From: Calditrichia bacterium
GTDB lineage: Bacteria > Calditrichota > Calditrichia > RBG-13-44-9 > J075
Assembly (NCBI GenBank): GCA_020635015.1
Contig: JACKAP010000014.1
Location: 1 to 64,000 of the forward strand
Direction: 5' to 3'
Length of the DNA stretch: 64,000 nt
A model generated the notes under the pieces. That model ran no database searches, had not been told where the DNA came from, and saw only the letters and a program-made list of their open reading frames with translations. The position numbers and the translations under genes are program-made. Shown piece by piece: positions 16,740 through 24,079 of the stretch (position 1 is the first letter of the stretch; each line of letters starts with the position of its first letter).

Positions 16740-18455
16740 ATGGCGCGAGGCTCGATAATCTTCAAAATCCTTATCGTCGTTTTCATCGCAGTGTTGTGGC
16801 AGGTGATCTATATTCCCGGCAGAATCTGGAAAGAAGAAAATTCGCTTGAAAAAATCGGCCGTCAGAATATGAATGCAATTTATGAGGCCGAGAACTACTA
16901 TTACAACAAGACCAAAAAATTCGTGCCCGCCGACTCTCTGGAGAATCTGCTCTCATTTATCAATGCCGATTCCAGCCTGCAGCAAAAGCGGCAAATCGGT
17001 GAACTGACCCATATTCTGACCGACAGCATTGACCGGGTGCTGGAGATCCCGGTGCTGAGCAGCATCGTGCCGGTCTCCGAATCGATCAGCGAGATGAACG
17101 GGGACCTGGATTTTAACAGCCGCTATTTTGAGAAATATCCGGAAATCCTCACCGCCAAGAACGACATCAAGGCGGACCTGCGCAAATTTGACGGCACCAT
17201 CGACTTTCCCAATTTCTGCGCTGCCAAGACCTTTGTTGACTCCCTGAAGATTTTAAAAGACCGGATCAATGAGTATAACCTGCAAAACAGCACGTTGCTG
17301 GTACAGCGTTACATCGACTCCCTGGAGGTGTACCTGCCGAAAGTCGAGCTGTCCCAGGTGCAGACTTACTGGAAGAGCACCTATGACAAGGTCAACCAGT
17401 TCATCAAAGCGGTCAACAAGACCGACATCGCCAGCGTCTCCAGCGTCGGCACCCGCCTGAACAAATTCATCGACCGGGCCAATACCGGGATGAGCGGGCT
17501 GCAGAAATCCGACCTCAACGCCAATCTCCAAATGCTCAGCCGCCAACGGCAGGCGATTGCCGGAGTTCACAACCACTTTATCTCGGATTATTTCCTTTTG
17601 ACCCAAAAGCGGGGAATTCTGCAATTGAATGAAGTCGATTCGGTGCTGGTCAAATTCAATGAAAGCAACTTCTACAGCCCGGACACCTTTGACGGCAAGA
17701 ACCGTTACCTGGTTCATTATACCCCGGGTAAAAACAACATCATTGTCGAGTCTCCCAACTTGCTGAACCGCTTCCAGGATGAATTGAAATCGGCCACGGC
17801 TCCGGTGCAAAATCTGGGTATCTTCCCGGTGCTGACCCGGCTGGACACCTCTCTGAGCAATCTGGGCGATCACCTCGACAAGGTCAAAACCGAGCAGCGC
17901 CTGAGCCGCTACAGCACCGAACTGCTGCTCAACATCAAGGAGCTGAGCGCAGAGTTGAAAGACCTGAGCAGCGTGCGTTTCTACCGCTATGCCCACGGGC
18001 TGAAGACCTTTGTCGATACCATCCAGACCGAACGGCGCTTTTCCGCGCTCAAGCCGCTGATCGAAGATATCCGTAACCCCATGGACACCCTGGCGGTGCG
18101 CCTGGAGAATAAGAACATCACCGATCTGGAAAAACGGATGGATTATTTTGCCGGGAAGATCGGGGTGCTGGATTCGATGATCGCCAACAACAATAAAATT
18201 CCGGCGAATGTTCGGCGCGCCGTCAACTTTACGGCCGACTTCGAGAATGCCAAGGGAAATGTTCTCAATGACCTAAAGTCTGCCATGAATCCTGCCGACG
18301 GTGAAAAACTACGCCAGGCCGGCGTTGCAATTGATAAATCGACAGATGTGATCCTGAACGGGTATCACGAGCCGGTTTATGGTATCTTCTTCTCGAAGAA
18401 GCATAAAAATCACGGATATATCGAAAACGGACAGAAAAGCTGGGAAAATCAGTAG
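16740..18455 (+). CDS. Membrane-anchored, helix-rich protein of unknown function
   Basis: I do not recognise the family. The protein has one N-terminal transmembrane helix (about residues 5-25) and then 540 residues of mostly helical, Asp/Leu/Lys-rich sequence predicted to be periplasmic, with heptad-like stretches. The segment just after the helix (QNMNAIYEAENYYYNKTKKFVP) resembles the helix-to-sheet junction of type II secretion pseudopilins. However, there is no prepilin-peptidase site. The ATG at 16740 has an excellent ribosome site (GGAGGAGACA). The gene leads a run with the PilM-like and PilN-like genes, 18 bases apart, which suggests one envelope apparatus. Confidence 0.7.
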   Translation: MARGSIIFKILIVVFIAVLWQVIYIPGRIWKEENSLEKIGRQNMNAIYEAENYYYNKTKKFVPADSLENLLSFINADSSLQQKRQIGELTHILTDSIDRVLEIPVLSSIVPVSESISEMNGDLDFNSRYFEKYPEILTAKNDIKADLRKFDGTIDFPNFCAAKTFVDSLKILKDRINEYNLQNSTLLVQRYIDSLEVYLPKVELSQVQTYWKSTYDKVNQFIKAVNKTDIASVSSVGTRLNKFIDRANTGMSGLQKSDLNANLQMLSRQRQAIAGVHNHFISDYFLLTQKRGILQLNEVDSVLVKFNESNFYSPDTFDGKNRYLVHYTPGKNNIIVESPNLLNRFQDELKSATAPVQNLGIFPVLTRLDTSLSNLGDHLDKVKTEQRLSRYSTELLLNIKELSAELKDLSSVRFYRYAHGLKTFVDTIQTERRFSALKPLIEDIRNPMDTLAVRLENKNITDLEKRMDYFAGKIGVLDSMIANNNKIPANVRRAVNFTADFENAKGNVLNDLKSAMNPADGEKLRQAGVAIDKSTDVILNGYHEPVYGIFFSKKHKNHGYIENGQKSWENQ

Positions 18456-18473
18456 CAAACCCGGGATCGGACT

Positions 18474-19403
18474 ATGGGAGAGATCATCAACAGCATCAGC
18501 TTTCAGGATAACAATATCAGCTGGCTTCTGGCAGAGGTAGAAAGCGGTCAAAGTATCACCATCAAAAGGGTAGCTGAGAATCCGCTGCCCTTTATTATTA
18601 ATTACGACAACATCCAAAAGCCGACAACGGCGCTGCGGATTGCCAACCATCTCTACAAGCTTGCCAGTACGAATGATCTTCCCATGCAAAATGTGCGCTT
18701 CCTGCTGTCCGGGAAGTTTGGCATGGTCAGAAAAATCCAGGTAGATCGCACCATTCCGGAGAATGTCTATCCGCAATTGGTGGAGCAGGAGTTGCAGGCG
18801 GTGCTGCCGGCACCGACCGAAGACTATCTGATCTATCAACCGGCCTACGCCCGCCCCCGCGAATTGCTGACCTTCTGTATGCGCAAGTCGCTGTTCTCAT
18901 TTTTCCAGAGAATCGCCACCGAGGCCCGGCTGCCGGTAACCCAGATCAGCCTGAATTGTTTTTCGATCGACGAGCTCTACCGGCGGTTTTTCCCCAACAT
19001 CATCGGGCAAACCCTGATGGTCAACTTTACCGACCGGGGATTTGAGATCGTGCTCTCCGATGAAAACAGCTTTCTCAATTTCAGCTTCAAGCCCTATGCG
19101 AAATCGCTGCAAAGCATCGACCAACTGGACGAATCGGAAATATTTTCGACCTTCACGGCCATGGTGGATGATATCCAGCATCCCGGGCCGATCGATATGC
19201 CGCTGTATTCCATTTCGCAGATTTTCCTCTTCGGCACCGGCTTCAAGGCCCACTGGCTGGATCGGCTGCAGAACCAGTGCAGCCACACCCTGCGAATCTT
19301 GAACCCGACCGACACTGCAGAGTGGCAGATCATTTCCGAAGACGCGCAGTTCAATTCTATGGGGGCATACCGCTTTGTGGAACCCCTGTCTAATGTTTTT
19401 TAA
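18474..19403 (+). CDS. PilM-like actin-fold protein, divergent
   Basis: The 309-residue protein lacks a signal peptide or membrane helix. Its start (EIINSISFQDNNISWLLAEV) looks like the first beta-hairpin of the PilM/GspL actin-like fold. Later segments LLSGKFGMVRKIQV, VYPQLVEQELQAVLP and LMVNFTDRGFEIVLSDEN match the spacing of the PilM phosphate-binding loops and the helix that presents the PilN tail. The next gene encodes a PilN-like protein, which supports the reading. PilM is a cytoplasmic ring component of type IV pili. Similarity is by pattern only, so the assignment is tentative. Confidence 0.5.
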   Translation: MGEIINSISFQDNNISWLLAEVESGQSITIKRVAENPLPFIINYDNIQKPTTALRIANHLYKLASTNDLPMQNVRFLLSGKFGMVRKIQVDRTIPENVYPQLVEQELQAVLPAPTEDYLIYQPAYARPRELLTFCMRKSLFSFFQRIATEARLPVTQISLNCFSIDELYRRFFPNIIGQTLMVNFTDRGFEIVLSDENSFLNFSFKPYAKSLQSIDQLDESEIFSTFTAMVDDIQHPGPIDMPLYSISQIFLFGTGFKAHWLDRLQNQCSHTLRILNPTDTAEWQIISEDAQFNSMGAYRFVEPLSNVF

Positions 19404-19433
19404 ATATTTTTTATAATACTCAAAGGCTTGGTC

Positions 19434-20495
19434 ATGGTAAAAATTAACTTGTTGGATCTTCCGGAAAAACCGCAAACCGGCAAACCGCAGGATACGGATG
19501 ATGCCGGGCAGGATTTGAATGCTTCATCCAAGAAGGATATGGAGTTTGATTTTTTTACGGATGATGACGACCGTTCCACCACTATGCCGGATCCTAAACC
19601 GGCCGCCGTGGATGAGACGCCCGATGATAAGCCTTCCGATTATAGCAGCCGCCCCACGTTTACCGATAGCATCGATGAAGATGTGCCCCCGAGCTTTGAT
19701 GACATATCCCCGAAAAGCCGGTTTTTGAAGTACGGGCTATTTGCCCTGGCACTGCTGTTCGTGGCGGTGATCATTTATTTTCTGATTCCCGGGAGCAGCG
19801 AACCGACCCCGCCGCCGCCGGTGGTTGACGATCCGTCCGGCACCGTGCCGGAACGGCCGGCGATCCCGGAGGCCATACAGCGGCTTTATGGCGAGAATCA
19901 GTCTGCCAACAATGCCCGCCTCAGCTATGCCGGGAGCTTGCTGAGTACCCAGGCGCCCGGTGCGGCCAGTTCGTTGGTGGTCATCACCCCCGGCCACGCC
20001 TACTTCAGCGTGCTGGGAGATTCCCGCGAGGCGATCGCCAAATTCCGCATGAACGTGCAGAATAATAATCCCCAGGCGGGAGAGATCGAAGCGGAATCGG
20101 TGGAAGAACAATTTGTTAACGGACAGCGAAAACTGCGGGCCGACTTTTCCATGAAGCTGCCGACCCGCAGCAGCGGTCAGTCCGCAGGGCAGTTCTCCTC
20201 GGTGCAGTCCGGGCAAAACGTAAAAAACGCCCTCCAATCGATGGCCCAGCGCAACAACCTTCGTTATACCTTTATCGACGGGCAGCGGGAAAACGCCCGC
20301 GGCATGGTACGGAATTTCTTTTATGTACGCGTTTCCGGCACCCGGGGTGATGTGATCAATTATCTGACCGAGCTGACGGATTCCCAACCGGCAGCCAGCA
20401 TTGAGAAAATTTCGCTCTACCCGGCGAATGCGTCCACCATCACCAGCGGAAACACGGAGGCTCATATTGAACTGAGCATCTTCTCTCAAAACTAG
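19434..20495 (+). CDS. PilN/PilO-like bitopic membrane protein
   Basis: The N-terminus MVKINLLDLPEKP is close to the conserved PilN start (M.KINLLP) that binds PilM. About 80 acidic, disordered cytoplasmic residues follow. One transmembrane helix (YGLFALALLFVAVIIYFLI) leads into a Pro-rich linker and a 200-residue periplasmic domain that could be the PilN/PilO ferredoxin-like fold. The long acidic insert between the motif and the helix is unusual for PilN. The ATG at 19434 has AAAGG upstream. The gene ends 17 bases before rsmD. Confidence 0.55.
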   Translation: MVKINLLDLPEKPQTGKPQDTDDAGQDLNASSKKDMEFDFFTDDDDRSTTMPDPKPAAVDETPDDKPSDYSSRPTFTDSIDEDVPPSFDDISPKSRFLKYGLFALALLFVAVIIYFLIPGSSEPTPPPPVVDDPSGTVPERPAIPEAIQRLYGENQSANNARLSYAGSLLSTQAPGAASSLVVITPGHAYFSVLGDSREAIAKFRMNVQNNNPQAGEIEAESVEEQFVNGQRKLRADFSMKLPTRSSGQSAGQFSSVQSGQNVKNALQSMAQRNNLRYTFIDGQRENARGMVRNFFYVRVSGTRGDVINYLTELTDSQPAASIEKISLYPANASTITSGNTEAHIELSIFSQN

Positions 20496-20512
20496 AGACC
20501 TCAAGGATTACT

Positions 20513-21064
20513 ATGCGAATTATTGCCGGAAAGTATAAGGGACGACAAATTCACGCATCCAAAGACCAATCGATCAGGCCGACAACTAATAAAATAAAGG
20601 AATATGTCTTTGACTTGTTAGGAGAGTTCGTGGAGAACGCCACAGTGCTGGATGTTTTCTGCGGCTCCGGCAGCCTGGGGCTGGAAGCGGTCAGCCGGGG
20701 CGCACAAAATGTGACTTTCATCGACAACTCTCAAACCTCTCTCCGGGTGCTGCGCCGTAACGTGAACCAGATTAAGCCGGAGGAACCCTACCGCATCATC
20801 CGCCGCGATGCCCTGGCCTTCCTGAAAAGCAATAAACAGGCGTTCGACCTGATCCTGGCCGACCCTCCCTACACCTGGGATCAGTTCGGGAAACTCCTCC
20901 CCCTGGTCTTCAATGGCGAAAACCTCTCGGAATTTGGTATGTTTGTGCTGGAGAGCGAAACCGCCAACGAGGTGAACTGGGAGAATGAAAAATACGAAGT
21001 GCTCCGCCAAAAGCAATTCGACCGTACCGTGATCACGTTCTTCACCAAAAAAGGAACCGTATGA
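20513..21064 (+). CDS. rsmD: 16S rRNA (guanine966-N2)-methyltransferase RsmD
   Basis: RsmD methylates G966 of 16S rRNA in the small-subunit head. The 183-residue protein starts MRIIAGKYKGRQI, typical of the family. It has the SAM-binding motif VLDVFCGSGSLGLEAVSRGA at about residues 43-62 and the catalytic motif DLILADPPYTW near residue 120. It overlaps coaD by four bases (ATGA), so translation is coupled. The rsmD-coaD pair is widespread in bacteria. Confidence 0.96.
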   Translation: MRIIAGKYKGRQIHASKDQSIRPTTNKIKEYVFDLLGEFVENATVLDVFCGSGSLGLEAVSRGAQNVTFIDNSQTSLRVLRRNVNQIKPEEPYRIIRRDALAFLKSNKQAFDLILADPPYTWDQFGKLLPLVFNGENLSEFGMFVLESETANEVNWENEKYEVLRQKQFDRTVITFFTKKGTV

Positions 21065-21552
21065 AAGTCGCTATCTACCCCGGCACTTTCGATCCGATCA
21101 CTTATGGCCACCTGGATGTGCTGGAGCGGGCCTGCCGCCTGTTCGATCATATTGTGATCACGGTGGCGAAAAACCCCGCCAAATCGCCGGTCTTCAGCGC
21201 CGCGGAACGGATGGAATTGATTCGCGAGGCGGTCAGCCACCTCAACGGCGACGGCAAGATCTCGATTGAGACCTTCGATGGATTAATCGTCAATTATGCC
21301 CGGGAAAAGAAAGCCCGGGCGATCATCCGCGGACTGCGGGCCATCTCCGACTTCGAATACGAGCTGCAGATGGCCCTGGTCAACCGCCGCCTCAACGCCG
21401 ACGTCTCCACCGTGTTCCTGATGCCCCACGAGAAGTATACCTACCTCAACTCCTCCATCGTCCGGGAATTGGCTTCCCTGGGCGGCGACATCTCCAACTT
21501 CGTGCCGCCGATCGTCGAGGAACGGCTGCTGGCGAAGTTTAAGCGGAAGTAG
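21061..21552 (+). CDS. coaD: Pantetheine-phosphate adenylyltransferase CoaD
   Basis: CoaD transfers AMP from ATP to phosphopantetheine in the next-to-last step of coenzyme A synthesis. The protein of 163 residues has the nucleotide-binding TFDPITYGHLDV motif (residues 8-19) and the C-terminal YLNSSIVRELASLGGDIS motif. Its length is standard. It is translationally coupled to rsmD. Confidence 0.97.
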   Translation: MKVAIYPGTFDPITYGHLDVLERACRLFDHIVITVAKNPAKSPVFSAAERMELIREAVSHLNGDGKISIETFDGLIVNYAREKKARAIIRGLRAISDFEYELQMALVNRRLNADVSTVFLMPHEKYTYLNSSIVRELASLGGDISNFVPPIVEERLLAKFKRK

Positions 21553-21571
21553 CACCACCGCCAGGACTTTC

Positions 21572-21755
21572 CGTTTTCATAGAACGCGGATGACGCAGAT
21601 TTTCGCGGATGACTGATTATGTTAAAAGACAAGACTCACGAATACGCTATGGCCTGAGGAATGTTTTTGCCACTTGCAGTAAGTCTTGATAACACTACGC
21701 GAAGCATCTCAAAAAAATCCGCGAGAATCCGCGTCATCCGCGTTCTATTGCCGTG
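21572..21755. repeat. Inverted AACGCGGATGACGCAGATT repeat
   Basis: ATAGAACGCGGATGACGCAGATTTTCGCGGAT near 21578-21609 is matched in reverse by AATCCGCGAGAATCCGCGTCATCCGCGTTCTAT near 21717-21749, forming a large imperfect hairpin around about 110 bases. A second full copy of the element lies at 50770-50955. Confidence 0.8.
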
Positions 21756-22255
21756 CGCACTTTGTCCCAGCGCTTGATTTGCCAATGGATAATACCCGTG
21801 ACCAGGTGGTTACCCTCCTGGTCGTGGATCTGCACTTCCGGGGAAAAGACCACCGCCTCCTGGCTGGCCAGGGGGGCAAAGACCTCCTGTTCCAGCCGGG
21901 ATTGGTCAATGGAGAAGCGGGCGAAGCCGTCCATCTTGCCCTGATAGTGGTATTCCATGTGCATCGCCTGCATGATCAGGCGGTAGCGGGTGGGATCGAC
22001 CTGCATCACCAGCAGCAGGCCGGTGGCGTATTCCGCCACCGTGGCCAGGCAGCAGGCATGCAGGCCCTTGATATGGTTGAAGTTGGCCCGCCGGTAGGGG
22101 ATCCGGATCTCCAGCGCATCGTCGGAAATCTTCACGATTTCCAGGCGGTGCGGCCGGTTGAAGGGAATGATCCGCCACAGCACCCGGTTGAGCAGCCAGA
22201 GATGGAAACGGGAATGCTGCGCTCGCCGGGCCATCTTCACCAGTCGGTGCATCAT
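21734..22255 (-). CDS. DUF4442 (hotdog-fold, thioesterase-like) protein
   Basis: The 173-residue protein has the pattern of the DUF4442 family: LRRVLWRIIPF-like opening, then a long helix (NHIKGLHACCLATVAEYATGLLL), which is the central hotdog helix, followed by beta strands (LIMQAMHMEYHYQGKMDGFARF). These proteins look like acyl-CoA thioesterases but no substrate is established. The first start codon overlaps the pepD stop by one base, so the gene is translated with pepD. The 3' end runs into an inverted repeat. Confidence 0.8.
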   Translation of the reverse strand: MMHRLVKMARRAQHSRFHLWLLNRVLWRIIPFNRPHRLEIVKISDDALEIRIPYRRANFNHIKGLHACCLATVAEYATGLLLVMQVDPTRYRLIMQAMHMEYHYQGKMDGFARFSIDQSRLEQEVFAPLASQEAVVFSPEVQIHDQEGNHLVTGIIHWQIKRWDKVRTAIERG

Positions 22256-23718
22256 TATTTAGCAGCCTCTTTCAGGATCGCCTGCAGGAAGTCCCAAAAC
22301 TTTTCCACCGTGGAGACCTGCACCCGTTCATCCGGGGAGTGAGCCCCCAGGATGGTGGGACCGAAGGAGATCATATCCATGCCCGGGAACTTGTCGCCGA
22401 TGATCCCGCACTCTAACCCGGCGTGAATCGCCTTCACTTCCGGCTCCGCGCCGAAGAGTTTCTGATGCACCTTCTTGGCTACCTTCAGCGCCGGGGAATC
22501 GGGATTGGGCTGCCAGGCGGGGTAGCCGTTGGTGTGGTGGATGCGCGCGCCGGAGAGTTCTCCCGCCGCCGCCATGATGCTCACCACGTTGTCCAGGGCG
22601 GTATTGACCGAGCTGCGCTGGCTGGTCAGCACGCTGACCGCATCGGCGCCGGTCTTGATCACTGCCAGGTTGGTGGAGGTCTCCACCAGCCCTTCGACGG
22701 CATGGCTCATTCCCAGCACCCCGTGAGGGATGGTATGGAGCACGTTAAGCAGCCGCTCGTGCAGATCGGTGGAGAACATCTTCCCGGGGTTGTCAAACCC
22801 GCTCTCATCCACCCGCACCGTCACGCCGGGATCGACCAGTTGAAGCTCGTTCTGATAGACCGCTTCGAACTTTTTGGCTTCCGCTTTGAGTTCGGCCAGT
22901 TTATCCGCCGGCAGGGCGACGATCGCGTCGCATTCCCGGGGAATGGCGTTGTGCTTGCTGCCCCCGTCGATGTGGGCCAGGCGCAGCCCTAACGCCGGGG
23001 CGGTCTTCCACAGGAAGCGGGTTACCAGCTTGATGGCATTGCCCAGGCCCTCTCCGATCTGCAGACCGGAGTGCCCTCCCTGCAGGCCGCTCACCCGCAC
23101 CCGCACCACTTTATGGCCGGCGGGCACCGCTTCGGTTTTCAGCTTGTAGAACAGCTCGGTATCACGCCCTCCGGCGCAACCGATATACACCGCCCCGTCT
23201 TCTTCCGAGTCCATGTTGAGCAGGGTGCGCCCCTCCAGCACATCGTTGCCGAGGTTGGTGGCGCCGGTCAGGCCGGTCTCTTCGTCCATGGTGAAGAGGA
23301 ATTCCAGGGGGCCGTGCTCGATGTCGCTGCTCTCCATCACCGCCAGAGCCGCCGCCACCCCGATGCCGTTGTCCGAGCCCAGGGTGGTGCCGTCGGCCCG
23401 CACCCAGTCGCCCTCTTTGAGCAGGCGGATCGGATCGCTGGAAAAATCGTGTTCGGTATCCTTGTTCTTTTCGCAGACCATATCGACATGGCTCTGCAGC
23501 ACGATCACCGGCGCCTTTTCCCGCCCGGGCGTAGCCGGTTTTTTTACTACCACGTTCTGCGCATCGTCGAGCCGGTAGCTCAGCCCATTGCGCTTCGCCA
23601 CCTCCACCACGTACTGGCGCACCCGGGTTTCGTCTTTGGAGCAGCGGGGAATCTGGCTGATCTCGTAAAAATGGTCCCATAAAGATTGAGGTTTGAGTTT
23701 CAATATCGCTTCCTTCAC
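22255..23718 (-). CDS. pepD: Aminoacyl-histidine dipeptidase PepD (M20C)
   Basis: PepD is a cytoplasmic zinc dipeptidase that cuts Xaa-His and other dipeptides for nutrition. The 487-residue length is typical. Metal-binding motifs are present in order: LQSHVDMVCE, GSDNGIGVAAALAVME, MDEETGLTGATNLG with the catalytic Glu pair, NMDSEE, HAGLECGIIGDKFPG, and the C-terminal GAHSPDERVQVSTV histidine. It begins with MKEAILKLKPQSLWDHF, as in the family. It is followed directly by the DUF4442 gene. Confidence 0.96.
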   Translation of the reverse strand: MKEAILKLKPQSLWDHFYEISQIPRCSKDETRVRQYVVEVAKRNGLSYRLDDAQNVVVKKPATPGREKAPVIVLQSHVDMVCEKNKDTEHDFSSDPIRLLKEGDWVRADGTTLGSDNGIGVAAALAVMESSDIEHGPLEFLFTMDEETGLTGATNLGNDVLEGRTLLNMDSEEDGAVYIGCAGGRDTELFYKLKTEAVPAGHKVVRVRVSGLQGGHSGLQIGEGLGNAIKLVTRFLWKTAPALGLRLAHIDGGSKHNAIPRECDAIVALPADKLAELKAEAKKFEAVYQNELQLVDPGVTVRVDESGFDNPGKMFSTDLHERLLNVLHTIPHGVLGMSHAVEGLVETSTNLAVIKTGADAVSVLTSQRSSVNTALDNVVSIMAAAGELSGARIHHTNGYPAWQPNPDSPALKVAKKVHQKLFGAEPEVKAIHAGLECGIIGDKFPGMDMISFGPTILGAHSPDERVQVSTVEKFWDFLQAILKEAAK

Positions 23719-24079
23719 GACAGGCTCCTTTTTATTATGAGTTTAGTGTTTTCGGCGTAAGGAAATAACGAGAATTGGGGATGAGATGCAAGGTTTTTGT
23801 AAGATTCCAGGCGGGGGGTGAGTCGCGACTCGCTCCTACGCAATTTTCCAATACCCTCGCATCGTATCTGGGCAAGTCGCGACTCGCCCCTACGCAATAC
23901 ATCACCCATCATCAAATATTTATTTTGAATTTCTTCTAAAATCGCACGACTTTGCAGCAAAAACAATTTATCTTTGAACAGGGTATTGTCGTTATTGTTT
24001 ACGTTCCGGCAGAAATTGCCGATAATGCCTGAGAATGATAACCACCGCACAGGGATGTGCCCATACCGGGAGATCTTTG
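23719..24079. other. Non-coding gap with paired direct repeat
   Basis: This gap between the divergent pepD and the sensor kinase holds two 24-base direct copies of AGTCGCGACTCGCNCCTACG (23821-23844 and 23875-23898), each containing the palindrome GTCGCGAC. No gene is seen. GGGAG lies just before the kinase ATG at 24080. Confidence 0.65.
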
